Position numbers and translations under genes: made by a program. The notes below the pieces were generated by a model that was not told the origin of the DNA, searched no databases, and was given only the letters and a program-made list of their open reading frames with translations. Below, piece by piece: positions 53,240 through 64,000 of a stretch of 64,000 bases of DNA (position 1 is the first letter of the stretch; every line of letters begins with the position of its first letter). The stretch is from Campanula takesimana (lineage: Eukaryota > Streptophyta > Magnoliopsida > Asterales > Campanulaceae): the NCBI GenBank assembly GCA_026119855.1, contig JAOWBW010000481.1, positions 496,001 through 560,000 on the forward strand, written 5' to 3'.

Positions 53240-54944
53240 GGGATTTTTACCAATAAATCCCTGAGGGAATGTGGTATTTATCAATAAAAACACAACATTT
53301 CAAATTCTACCTTAGGGTCCTTAGGTTCAAATCAATTTTACCAATAAGTCCCTTGTACCTTTTAAATGGCAAAAATACCCCCAACCCAAATAAATTCTTC
53401 CTACACCTCTAACCTTTGACCATTTTGACTGCCACCTTTACATTTGACCGCCGCCAGCCACCACCACCATCAGCTACCGACCGCCGCCACCACCACCGGC
53501 GAGCCTCCGCTGGCCACCACCACCACCGGCGAGCCGCCGCTGACCGCCGCCGAAAACCACCACCATCCGCCACCGACCGCCGGCCACCACCACCGACAGC
53601 CGGCCACCACCACCGCCTCCGGCTAACCGCCGGACCTCACCCACTGCCGCCACAACCATCTACAACCCCAAGTATTATAAATAAAAATTGTTTGCTCTTG
53701 GAAGGGTTTGAACCCATTGGTCTTGGCTAAGACACGTAACCACTATGCCAAGCTTCTTGCTTGTTCCATTAGTAGACTATTATATATTTAACACTACACC
53801 TACCATTTGTTGTTGGGTTTTTTTTTTTTTTTTTTTCGAGTTAGGAGTATTAATTCTTCACAATTGAACAATTACTCATTTTTAATTAAAAAAATGAGAT
53901 AAATTTATTTCACAATTGTTTAAAGAGCATTTGACAACACATAGTTCTGAAAATGAGTATCCTTTGTAAAAACTATGCGATGAATTTCTTAGTTGTTACA
54001 CTCAACTCATGTGTTAACAACTGAGAAATAAATTTACCAGTTCTTATATTAAACTCGTGTGTGAATAATTGAGAAATGAATATCTCATTTATTATTATAT
54101 TAACAACAGAGAAAAATTGATAACTGAGAAATGAAAATACCAGTTCTTGTACTCAAATTCATATGTAAACAACTGAGAAATGAATGTCTCATTTATTATA
54201 TTCAAATTCATTTAACATTTATTCATAATTAAACCGATAAATTGAGTCATCAATTGGGAAAAATGAGAGATCATATTATCAGTTTTTATTCAATTATGAA
54301 TAACTGTTAAATGAATGTCTCAGTTATTATATTCAAATTCATGTGTGAACAACTGTGAAATGCATGTCTCAGATATTATAATGATTGTGAAAAATTGTGA
54401 GATGAATTTATCAGTTTTTAAAAATAAAAAATGAAAAAATGACACAACTGTGAAATCACACAACTGAGAAATCAGTTGAAAAATGATTTTACAAGTGAAA
54501 ATGAAAATTTATTTTTTAAAATTGTGAAATTAATTGAGAAATTAAAAATGAATTTTTTTTTTCAAATTTTTACATGTGAAAAATGAATTTTTTATTTATA
54601 AAAATTTGAATTATGTGTTGAGTGTACTTGTTTGATTCGTATTGTCGACACGGTTAAAACAATGGTTTCGGATCATTTTTTCAGTTTATAGATTTTAAGA
54701 TATGTCATTTTAAAATTTTAGGTGGAAAAAAAAAAAGAAAGAGAGAGAAAAAAAAGAAAGAAGGAGAGAGGAAGAGAGTGCTGGGAGAAGAAAGTTTGTC
54801 GACTGCGTGGCATCAGGCATGGGTGAAGGAGCCCCAGGGGTATTCTGGTCCAACAATAATTTCAGGGACTTTTTGGTAGGTTTTCAAATGTCTGTCCTTA
54901 TTGGTCGTTTTTATTTGGCCGAGGGACTTATTGGTCAAAGCCTC
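53240..54944. mobile_element. Mutator-like element with known empty site
   Basis: Ends GGGATTTTTACCAATAAATC and ACTTATTGGTCAAAGCCTC are inverted repeats. The 9-bp duplication AATAAATAT flanks it (53231-53239, 54945-54953), and copy 1 shows a single AATAAATAT at about 32999-33007. The interior has a GC-rich CCACCACC/GCCGCC tract (53450-53650), a tRNA-like piece, AT-rich repeats of AACTGAGAAATGAAT (53990-54500) and a GA-rich tract (54728-54790). No transposase. Confidence 0.9.
53694..53753 (-). other. tRNA-like sequence (A and B boxes) in the MULE
   Basis: On the minus strand an A-box TGGCATAGTGG (53750-53740) and a B-box GGTTCAAACCC (within 53715-53704) are spaced about as in a tRNA. Acceptor stem pairing is not evident, so it is a tRNA relic or SINE head, not a working tRNA. 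Confidence 0.45.
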
Positions 54945-55030
54945 AATAAATATTTACAACAATCATTATTACATGATTTATAGACACACGTTTCAATTTT
55001 TCAAGAGGAAATTTTGTAACATGTTCCATC

Positions 55031-55815
55031 TAGAGCCGTCAATTTGGATTGAGCCCATTGGGCCAGCCCGACCCGCTATAAAATAAAGGTGGGTTGGGTC
55101 CTAAATATGCTAACCCAAACACAAGTGGGCCATTTTGGGCTAACCCATTTGGGTTGCGGGCCAAACGGGTTTGGGGCGGGTTTGGGTGGGCCAGCCCACT
55201 TTTTTTTTTATTTTTTTATTTTCCTTTCGTTTGCCGTCTACCGATGTCGTTTAGTGAATAGTGAACGTGTGCGGTGTGCCTCTAGGTTTTCACTTGACAA
55301 TTTCATTATATCGCCTTTTTTTCTTCCTCTCTCTTCAACCCTTCTCTCAACCGACCGGCGCTGCTACCAGTCGCCATCGTCTTCAATCTTCATCATCCTC
55401 TTCTCTGTCATTCCGGGATCCATCGCCTTCTGGTAAGTCAATACAATGTTTTTGGGACAGTTAGGTAGTTTTCAAGGAGTTTTTTTATTGGGATCCATTG
55501 TCTTTAAACTTGAACATGCTTTTTAATTACTTTGTTTTTATCTTTTTGTTTGTAATAAAAAATGATATTTAAACTTTATATCAAAATGTGATTATGGACA
55601 TTATGCATTAAAAATGTTGCTGCCTTGCTTAATCCTTGAGGGATATTCATTTAAAAAAAAAACATTGTAGTCTTAGCCTGCCTGACCCACCTGGCCCACC
55701 AACCCAAGGTGGGTTGGGATTAAATTTTCCCATCCCGCCAAGAATTTGGGTCAGCCTGCCCGCCCCGTTTAGTGGTGGGTTGGGCCCGCCCCGCCAGTCC
55801 ATATTGACGGCTCTA
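55031..55815. mobile_element. hAT-like element with known empty site
   Basis: Ends TAGAGCCGTCAATTTGG and ATATTGACGGCTCTA, flanked by the 8-bp duplication GTTCCATC (55023-55030, 55816-55823); copy 1 shows one GTTCCATC at about 33078-33085. Subterminal sequence is full of GGCCCACC/GGGTTGGG words. An untranslated-exon-like block at 55300-55433 ends at CTG|GTAAGT, possibly the relic first exon of the parent transposase gene. Confidence 0.9.
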
Positions 55816-55850
55816 GTTCCATCACACTTTCTTTTACTGAGCGTTAAAAC

Positions 55851-56151
55851 TAGGGGTGGTAAAATGTACTCGTCATCCGTACCAACCAACTCGTATATCA
55901 ACCGTACTAATTATAATTGGTAGAAAAAGTCGGTATATCAAACTTTGTAGTAGGTAGTACCGTACCAATTTTGTCTAATTAGTTGGTACACGATACTCCC
56001 TCCGTCCCATAACTATGTGCACAAAATGAGTTTTGCACGGGAATTAAGGGATGAATAGTAGTGGGTAGTTGTTGTGAGTGTGAAAAGTGGAGTAGGAGAG
56101 AGAAAGTGGGGTAGGGAATAGTAGGTTGATTGGTGTTGTGAGTATAAAAGT
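55851..56151. mobile_element. hAT-like element, left part (duplicate of 33111)
   Basis: TAGGGGTGGTAAAATGTACT follows GTTAAAAC and matches copy 1 through the nested Stowaway. The right part lies beyond the Gypsy insertion and outside the window. Confidence 0.75.
55996..56151. mobile_element. Stowaway-like MITE, left part
   Basis: CTCCCTCCGTCCCATAACTA after TA, matching 33254 and 38936. Cut at 56152 by the Gypsy LTR. Confidence 0.82.
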
Positions 56152-58266
56152 TGTCGAGACCCCGGACCCCGCGGGCCCCGGGACCGCGATCTGGACGTCG
56201 ACTCTAAAACCAAAACTGAAAATTACCGAAGTTAAAAATTCCATTTGATACCAAAAGGTAATGATCCAAAGTTTTACAAATCAAAGTTTGATAAAAACCA
56301 AATACAACTATCATAAACTTCCACAAGTTTATGCCCAACAAAATACAAATATACAATTCTTAAAGACGTCAATGTTTGGTACAAATATCCCAAAAGGTTA
56401 CACATTTATATAATGTAAACCAACCAATAACAACCTTCCCCAAAAGAATATATCCACACTCGACGTCCTCTTTCTCGTGATCAGCGAGACTAATCCTTAG
56501 CACCTGGGAGGGGGGGTTAAGGAAAAACAAAGATAAAAGAAAAGGGGGTGAGATAAATCTCAATAAGTTACTAATGCAACTACATGACATGCTATGATGC
56601 AATATACAATAAGCAATAATAAATATCACGTAGCACATATCATTTATCACATAACAGATAGCAGCGGAAATAAACACATAACAAAGGATATAGCCAAGGT
56701 TTCCCAAACCGGAACATCCAAATAAAGGATCGCTGCGCAGCTTCAATAATCAACAAATCATCATCTTCATCATGGCATGAAAGCCGAAGAGAAAACCCCG
56801 GTACCGGAACCAATAACCAATGAAATGTCACAAGGGACAAGGACCATGACACAAAGTCATGCCCGTTAGCCAGATACATTCACAAAGGAACGCTGACTTA
56901 TCCTTTCCAAGGCCAATCTGGAGAAGGGGTAAAGAAGGGGGCAAAACAATGGTCAACATTATAATGGACTTGGCTTTGCCATTATAATCTTTCCCATCGC
57001 CCAAACACACACAAAATACCAGCTGGACTTTCAAATAAATGCTAAGTAATAATAATTTAGCATGAATGAACAACTTAAGGTTCCAAAGTAGGGAACCAAT
57101 CAAATTAAGTTACCACAAAGGTCAACCAATGCAAACAACACATCAAAGATGAACTACATTACCAAAACGGTACTTAAATAAATTTCACATCATATTTATT
57201 CACAAAGGAATCAAATCCACACAATAAAGTGTTCCACGGTGTTATCTTAAGTTAATTAGAAGGATTAAACCTAAACTAGTTAAGCCTTAAGTCTTAAACC
57301 AAGCAAAAAGGTCAAATTCCTGGAACAGGGGGCGGGCGGGCGCCTGGAATGAGGCAGGCGGGCGCTTCAGAAGGTCTGGCCTTCAGAAAAGGGTATGTAG
57401 GCGGGCGCCTGGTCCAACCCAGGCGGGCGCCTGGTCTACGGGTGGGAGGGATTCCCAGCTGGGTTTAAGGCCATTTCTACCATTTTCAACCAAATTTCAT
57501 AACACTCAAAAATCAATCCTCCCAACAAGATTTCTAAGGTACTCAAACATCATTTAACTAAAAAGAGGATCTTAACAACACCCTTTATCAACCAAATTCA
57601 AGAATCTAAATCAACATTCAAGATTTCACCATTTTTAACCAAAAACTCAAATAAATTCCAAACAAATTCAAAACCCAACCAAACTTCAAATATAACACAT
57701 TAAGTATTTTCTAAACATGATATGAACATTTTAGCATCAAAATGGGGGAAAAGTAACTTACTTGAAAATAATGAAAGTTGACGGAATTCAATTCTTTTTA
57801 TTCTACGCGATCCTATCGACGATCTAAACAAGGTTCACGTTTTAAGAAATGAATGATAATGAGAGGAAGATGGAGAAAAAGAAGAGAGAAGGAAGAGGAA
57901 GGAAAACTTACCAATGGAGGAGAGAGAGGGAGGAGTTGCTGGGAGGAAGAATGGGGGGTGGAGTGTATGAGGGAGAAGGAGGTATAGGGAGGTGAGGGGA
58001 GTAGGGGGAAATTATTTTGAAATATTACAACTAGACCCCCTCCCAAACTAACACAATTACTTACACTCCCGACTAACAATTAAGACCCAACACTTCCACA
58101 CTAGCCCAAATGACCCAAATAGAATGTTAGGCATAATTATTATAACACATAAATTGCACGCATAATTATTTAAATAAATAATAATTTAAATAAATAAATA
58201 AGCAGATAATTAAATAAAAATCATTTAATTACTAATAAAATAGAGCTTATATTTCGGGTCGTGACA
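56152..58266 (-). repeat. 3' LTR of the Gypsy element
   Basis: 2115 bp. On the minus strand it starts TGTCACGACCCGAAATATAA and ends GGTCTCGACA. Notable are a GC-rich palindromic end (CCCCGCGGGGCC-type, 56162-56185) and four GGCGGGCGC boxes at 57327-57445. Confidence 0.9.
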
Positions 58267-58282
58267 TTCACTCCCCCTTAAA
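58267..58282 (-). other. polypurine tract of the Gypsy element
   Basis: On the minus strand TTAAGGGGGAGTGAA directly precedes the LTR start TGTCACG. Confidence 0.85.
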
Positions 58283-58315
58283 GAAAATTCGACCCGAATT
58301 TTAACGAGACTCACC

Positions 58316-61300
58316 TTAAACAAAAAGCCACGGAAATTTCCTCTCGATCTCATCACGAAGCTCCCACGTCGACTCCTCGATGTTATGATTCCTCCAAAGA
58401 ACTCGAACCAACGCAATGCTTTTGCTCCTCAACTCTTGGACTTTGGAATCTAAGATCCGAACCGGTCGTTCCTCGTAAGTCATATCGGGCTCAATATCCT
58501 CCGGTATCCTCGGTAACACATGAGACGGATCATGAACATACTTCCGAAGCATAGAAACGTGGAACACGTTGTGCAACCGGTCTAAGGATGGCGGTAACGC
58601 AAGACGATACGCAAGAAGTCCAACCTTTCCCAAAATCTCAAACGGGCCAATAAACCTCGGAGCCAACTTGCCTTTCTTCCCAAATCTACGAATACCCACC
58701 TTTGGAGTCACTTTCAAGAACACCAAATCACCGGTCTGAAAGCTAAGATCTCGCCTTCGGTTATCTGCGTAGCTCTTATGTCGACTCTGGGCTGTCTTCA
58801 ATCTATCCCGGATGACTCTAACCTTTTCAACTGAATCCTGAAGCAAATCAATACCCAAAACTTTCGCTTCACCGACCTCATCCCAACAAATAGGCGATCT
58901 ACACTTTCTTCCATACAAAGCCTCATACGGTGCCATCTCGATACTAGCCTGATAACTGTTGTTGTAAGAGAATTCCACTAACGGTAGGTGCGAATCCCAA
59001 TAATCGGAAAAGTCTATCGAACACGCTCGCAACATATCCTCGAGAATCTGAATAGTCCTCTCGGATTGACCATCGGTCTGGGGATGAAAAGTTGTACTGA
59101 ATCGCAAATCTGTACCCAAAGCTTCCTGAAACGCCTTCCAGAATCTAGAAGTAAACCTCGGGTCTCGATCTGACACAATGCTAACCGGAACCCCATGCAA
59201 TCTCACAATATCATCAATATAAAGGGTCGCAAGCTTCTCCATCGAATATCTGATGTCAATAGGCAAGAAATGGGCGCTCTTGGTCAATCTATCCACTATT
59301 ACCCAAACACTGTCATACTTCCTACGGGTACGAGGTAGTCCCGTAACGAAATCCATAGTCACATGCTCCCATTTCCACTCGGGAATCTATAACGGCTGAA
59401 GTAATCCCGCGGGTCTCTGATGCTCGGCTTTGACCTGCTGACACGTTAGACACTTCGAAACATACTCCGCTATTTCCCTTTTCATATTAATCCACCAAAA
59501 TTGTTGCTTCAAATCCTGATACATCTTCGTACTACCCGGATGAATAGTATACCTCGATTTGTGACCCTCATCAAGAACTCTCTGTTTAATTCCATCAACA
59601 TCCGGAACACACAATCTTCCACGGAAAGTCAACACTCCCACCGGGCTAATAGAAAAATCCTCGAAGTTCTTTTCCTTCAATTTACCCATTATCTTAACCA
59701 ACTCGGGATCTTCTTTCTGAGCCTCTTTTATCCTCTGAATTAGGGTCGGAGACACCCTAATATTCGCAAAAATAGCCCCATGTCTCGCTTCACGAGGAGA
59801 CCAATCTCGAACATCCTCAAGCATTTTCCATTCTCGAACCATCATCGAAGCCACATAAGACTTTCTACTAATCGCATCGGCTACCACATTCGCCTTTCCC
59901 GGATGATAAGAAATCGTACAATCATAATCCTTCAACAATTCCATCCATCGGCGCTGTCGGTTGTTCAATTCTTTCTGGGAGAAAAGGTACTTCAAACTCT
60001 TGTGATCGGTAAAAATCTCAAACTTCGCCCCATAAAGGTAGTGCTTCCATTTGTGCAACGCAAAGACAATAGCCGCTAACTCCATATCATGAGTCGGGTA
60101 ATTCTGTTCACTAGGGGTCAACTTCCTCGAAGCATAAGCAATTACTTTCCCATTCTGCATCAACACACAACCCAAACCCTCTTTCGAAGCATCACTGTAA
60201 ATCACTAGGCCATCGCTCCCATTAGGCAAAGTCAAGATCGGTGCGGTAGTTAACCTCTTCTTCAATTCCTCGAAGCTCTTGTCACATTTCTCGGTCCACA
60301 CAAACGGAACATTCTTTCGGGTCAACTGAGTCATCGGAGTAGCAATCCTCGAAAACCCTTCAATAAACCTTCTGTAATAACCGGCTAAACCAAGAAAGCT
60401 TCTAATCTCTGTCACTGATTCGGGTTTCTTCCAATCCACTATAGCCTCTATCTTTGAAGGATCCACCGAAATCCCGTCTTTAGAAATCACATGACCCAGA
60501 AATGACACCTTCTCGAGCCAAAATTCGCATTTACTGAACTTCGCAAATAATTTCTCCCTCGCAAGAACGGATAAAACTGTCCTCAAGTGTTGCTCGTGCT
60601 CCTCTCGGGATTTGGAGTAAACAAGAATGTCGTCGATGAAAACCACCACGAACGAGTCAAGATAAGGATGGAAAACTCGGTTCATCAAATCCATAAATAC
60701 GGCCGGCGCGTTAGTCAACCCAAACGGCATAACCAAGAACTCATAATGACCATAACGAGTGCGAAAGGCAGTTTTCGGAATATCCTCCGATCGAACCTTC
60801 AACTGATGGTACCCACTCCTCAAATCAAGTTTAGAGAAAACCACGGACCCTTGAAGCTGATCAAACAAATCATCAATATGGGGTAGAGGGTACTTATTCT
60901 TCACCGTAACCTGATTCAACTTTCTATAATCGATGCACAATCTCAACGAACCATCTTTCTTCCGCACAAATAAAACCGGTGCTCCCCACGGGGAAACACT
61001 AGGGCGGATAAACCCTCTATCAAGCAACTCTTGCAGCTGAACTTTCAATTCTTTCAACTCTTCGGGAGCCAATCTATAAGGCGCTTTCGAAATCGGAGCC
61101 GTACCCGGCAAAAGATCTATACAAAACTCAATCTCACGATCGGGAGGCATATCATACTCGGTAGAGAAAACATCGGGAAATTCCTGAACTACCCGAACAC
61201 TATCCAAGCTAGGAGATTCTTTCCTAGTATCAAGAACACTAGCCAAATACCCCTCACAACCACTATGCAATAATTTTCTCGCTCTCATAAAAGAAATTAA

Positions 61301-61722
61301 GCGAACCTTTCTACTCAGAGGACTAGCCTCAAACACAAATTTAGGCACATCGGAATAGAAAAAGTAACAGTTTTCTTACGGCAATCAACAGAAGCATGAA
61401 ACTTGCTCAACCAATCCATACCCAATATGACGTCAAAGTCTTGGATAGGAAGAACTACCAAATCCGCACAAAGGACTCGACCACAAATAACCACATCACA
61501 AGCACGAAAGACTCGATCAGAAATCAAGCATTCTCCTATAGGGGTCGACACCTCTAGCACGTACGGTAAAGACTCGAATGCAGCATTTAACATGGAAGCA
61601 AATTGCACAGAAATGTATGAATGAGATGATCCTGGATCTACTAATGCTCGTGCGCTCACATTAGATATAGAAATAATACCTCCAATAACTGTAGGATCAT
61701 CGGTAGCTTGTTGTTGATTCAT
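58316..61722 (-). pseudogene. Gypsy Pol polyprotein: protease, RT, RNase H, integrase, chromodomain
   Basis: Protease (61722-61350) has ALVDPGSSHSYIS at the active-site position and ends near FDVILGMDWLSKF. A one-base loss at about 61350 shifts the frame; RT then runs from 61348. RT carries LRLCIDYRKLN, SGYHQL and the catalytic VVVFIDDILVYS. RNase H has LVIYSDASKEGLGCVL and FTDHKSLKYLF. The integrase zinc region ends CLTCQQVKAEHQRPAG, then an in-frame TAG (about 59386) replaces one codon before IPEWKWEH. The integrase core shows the three acidic residues (MDFVTGLP, VSDRDPRF, GQSERTIQ). The C-terminus (ALVRVLWRNHNIEESTWE) is a chromodomain-like tail ending at 58316. These enzymes copy and insert the element. 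Confidence 0.93.
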
Positions 61723-61770
61723 GGCAAATACCCTTCCTTGGACTTTGGGCTTCCCTGCGGCATCCCTTTT

Positions 61771-62784
61771 CTAACCCTGATTAATACCAACTCCTGACCC
61801 GGATGCTTGACCTCGGTACCTCGTGCACTCTCTCGCAAAGTTCCCCATTTCACCACAATTGGTGCACTTGCCTTGCTTTTTCCAACACCTATCCTCCGCA
61901 TGGCCTACCTTCTGACAAAAGGTACAAGGCTTCCTAATTTGGCTCCTTTGGTTCCCGGAAGTGGTACCCGGGTTCCTTGGGATCGGTTGCCCTCGGGACT
62001 GAGATTGTCCCCCAAAGTTACCTCGATTTTCGATCCTTGGTTGTGACTTGCTCTGCGCTCCTTGCTTACTCGGGTTGGCCACCTCGGTCTTCCTCTTATG
62101 TTCCCCAATATCTTGCTCTATCAAATAGGCTCGGTCCACCGCATCTTGGAAAGTCACAATCCGTTGAGCAATAAGTTGAGTACTAATGGAGGTCTTCAAT
62201 CCCCGAATAAATCTCATAGCTTTTTGTTCCTCGGTCCTCACCAAATAGTCGCAATACCGGGCTAATTCTATGAACTTAGCCGAGTATTGTGCTATAGACA
62301 GCACACCTTGCTCCAAGATGAGTAGCTCGATCTCCTTTCGGTTTTGATCAACAACCGGAATGAAATGCTCCTTAAATTTGCGCACAAACAACTCCCACGC
62401 ATACACCGTGTGAGTATCATCCCAAGTAGCTTTAACACCCTTCCACCAATGCTCGGCGGCTCCTACAAGCTTGTAAGCTGCGAACCGGACTTTATCCTCA
62501 TCCGAACACCCAAATACATCATAAATCTTCTCCATAGACTCAATCCACAACTCAGCTTTCCGAACATCGGGTTCCCCATTGAATTCAACCGGTTTCAACT
62601 TCAGAAATTGCTCCAACCCATAGCGGGGTGGTGCTTGTTCTACCCTCGGACCTTGATCATGTATGGCCTTCATGGCCGCCTCAAACATGCCTTGAAACAT
62701 GGCACGTGCTTCTTCTCTTGTATCATTCTGATTCTGTGCCCCACTAGCACCTCCTCTGTTCCTTCTTCCAGACATTGCGAACAA
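61771..62784 (-). pseudogene. Gypsy Gag protein, amber stop before protease
   Basis: The frame from ATG 62784 (or MSGRRNRGG at 62775) runs 337 residues. The capsid part has YGLEQFLKLKPVEFNGEPDV, AAEHWWKGV and the retrotransposon-gag motif region to about residue 200. Two zinc knuckles follow: CTFCQKVGHAEDRC is canonical, while the second, CTNCGEMGNFAREC, has Asn in place of the metal-binding His. TAG at 61773-61771 ends it; the same frame is open again at once and leads into the protease. Related elements usually have a single Gag-Pol frame, so the stop is a nonsense change unless read through. Confidence 0.9.
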
Positions 62785-62882
62785 TTACCTGCATAAAACA
62801 TCAACCGTTAATCACTCCGCACACTACTACCCACCTAGGTCATACTAATCCACCTAGACTTATACATAGAGCTAATGCCATA

Positions 62883-62894
62883 GCTCCGATACCA
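62883..62894 (-). other. primer binding site of the Gypsy element
   Basis: On the minus strand TGGTATCGGAGC lies two bases after the 5' LTR; it differs by one base from the tRNA-iMet complement. Confidence 0.85.
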
Positions 62895-62896
62895 AC

Positions 62897-64000
62897 TGTC
62901 GCGACCCCGGACCCCGCGGGCCCCGGGACCGCGATCTGGACGTCGACTCTAAAACCAAAACTGACAATTACCGAAGTTAAAAATTCCATTTGATACCAAA
63001 AGGTAATGATCCAAAGTTTTACAAATCAAAGTTTGATAAAAACCAAATACAACTATCATAAACTTCCACAAGTTTATGCCTAACAAAATACAAATATACA
63101 ATTCTTAAAGACGTCAATGTTTGGTACAAATATCCCAAAAGGTTACACATTTATATAATGTAAACCAACCTATAACAACCTTCCCCAAAAGAATATATCC
63201 ACACTCGACGTCCTCTTTCTCGTGATCAGCGAGACTAATCCTTAGCACCTGGGGGGGGTTAACGAAAAACAAAGATAAAAGAAAAGGGGGTGAGATAAAT
63301 CTCAATAAGTTACTAATGCAACTACATGACATGCTATGATGCAATATACAATAAGCAATAATAAATATCACGTAGCACATAGCATTTATCACATAACAGA
63401 TAGCAGCGGAAATAAACACATAACAAAGGATATAGCCAAGGTTTCCCAAACCGGAACATCCAAATAAAGGATCGCTGCGCAGCTTCAATAATCAACAAAT
63501 CATCATCTTCATCATGGCATGAAAGCCGAAGAGAAAACCCCGGTACCGGAACCAATAACCAATGAAATGTCACAAGGGACAAGGACCATGACACAAAGTC
63601 ATGCCCGTTAGCCAGATACATTCACAAAGGAACGCTGACTTATCCTTTCCAAGGCCAATCTGGAGAAGGGGTAAAGAAGGGGGCAAAACAATGGTCAACA
63701 TTATAATGGACTTGGCTTTGCCATTATAATCTTTCCCATCGCCCAAACACACACAAAATACCAGCTGGACTTTCAAATAAATGCTAAGTAATAATAATTT
63801 AGCATGAATGAACAACTTAAGGTTCCAAAGTAGGGAACCAATCAAATTAAGTTACCACAAAGGTCAACCAATGCAAACAACACATCAAAGATGAACTACA
63901 TTACCAAAACGGTACTTAAATAAATTTCACATCATATTTATTCACAAAGGAATCAAATCCACACAATAAAGTGTTCCACGGTGTTATCTTAAGTTAATTA
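62897..64000 (-). repeat. 5' LTR of the Gypsy element (partial)
   Basis: Starts on the plus strand TGTCGCGACCCCGG and follows 56152 onward with only scattered differences (for example TGACAATT versus TGAAAATT, and a shorter G run at 63251). Continues past the window. Confidence 0.92.

Larger units (their letters stand above)
51808..56151 (+). repeat. duplicated segment, copy 2
   Basis: Starts TGCAAGTATTTTAAATAA as in copy 1 (32070). After removal of a Stowaway (51951-52262), a telomere-like foldback (53016-53178), a MULE (53240-54944) and a hAT (55031-55815), the remaining sequence follows copy 1 through the hAT left end and the Stowaway left end, until the Gypsy element cuts it at 56152. 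Confidence 0.88.
56152..64000 (-). mobile_element. Ty3/Gypsy chromovirus, defective, truncated by the window end
   Basis: The element reads right to left: 5' LTR (62897 to beyond 64000), primer site, gag, pol, purine tract, 3' LTR (58266-56152). The order protease, RT, RNase H, integrase and a chromodomain-like end identifies a chromovirus, probably Tekay/Del-like. The two LTRs are nearly identical over the 1.1 kb visible, so insertion is recent. The coding region has one frameshift and two in-frame TAG codons, so it cannot act alone as it stands. The left target flank is AAAGT; the right flank is not visible. Confidence 0.92.

Noticed and set aside
53416..53730. His/Pro-rich open frame
   Set aside because: Low-complexity CCACCACC/GCCGCC tract inside a transposon, with open frames in several phases.
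56369..57103. Three open frames on the minus strand (also at 63114-63845)
   Set aside because: They lie within the Gypsy LTRs and appear twice because the LTR is repeated; no known domain.
1..64000. Intact tRNA, rRNA or snoRNA genes
   Set aside because: None recognised on either strand by eye; a covariance-model scan would be needed to exclude small RNAs.

Overview
The window is nuclear DNA of a higher plant, most likely a eudicot. It is AT-rich and intron-containing, and it carries plant-only families (a dirigent protein, an S1-type self-incompatibility homologue, a DUF4378 protein) and plant transposon families. Stowaway-like MITEs with CTCCCTCCGTCCC ends and TA target duplications are very abundant. 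I cannot name the species. Nearly all of the window is transposable elements and their debris. The only protein genes that look intact are a dirigent gene (28177-29271) and an S-protein homologue (32405-32938).

Left part (1-22 kb). A decayed NYN-domain gene end (397-1039) is followed by a minus-strand Helitron (1250-9857) carrying a replication protein A (RPA70-like) gene. That gene is interrupted by a very young gag-only copia-type retrotransposon (6315-8857, TSD AAATT). A second Helitron (10383-12194) sits inside a Stowaway MITE. Next come two Mutator-like foldback elements (13464-14553 and 14686-15947), the first of three copies of a Mutator-like MITE family (16373-17195), and a third Helitron (18743-21362). 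The third Helitron holds an internal duplication, and one copy of that duplication has received a poly(A)-tailed retroposon.

Middle (22-33 kb). Exon-like fragments of an unrecognised gene are followed by an inverted-repeat element (about 23013-25500) that holds about 14 tandem units, each with two GGTCAA (W-box complement) motifs. The second Mutator-like MITE and three Stowaways precede the dirigent gene. Downstream are a Harbinger-like element, a telomere-motif foldback element and an LTR fragment.

Right part (32-64 kb). A segment carrying the S-protein homologue is present twice (32070-33436 and 51808-56150). Copy 1 shows a nested stack: hAT (33111-41254) > Stowaway (33254-38787) > unclassified element > CACTA (33949-38574) with captured RAD5-like and RBP45/47-like exons > third Mutator-like MITE. 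A tRNA-derived SINE lies at 40653-40818. A 7.9-kb non-coding LTR element (41286-49203, TSD AATTT) separates copy 1 from a decayed DUF4378 gene (49324-51260) that was hit by a TRIM-like element. Copy 2 holds a frameshifted S-protein pseudogene plus private MITE, MULE and hAT insertions. Because the other copy supplies the empty site, the insertion points of these elements can be read exactly. The window ends in a young but defective Ty3/Gypsy chromovirus (56152 to beyond 64000) on the minus strand.

The genes do not form a pathway. The window is best read as a stratified insertion history with two probably functional host genes.
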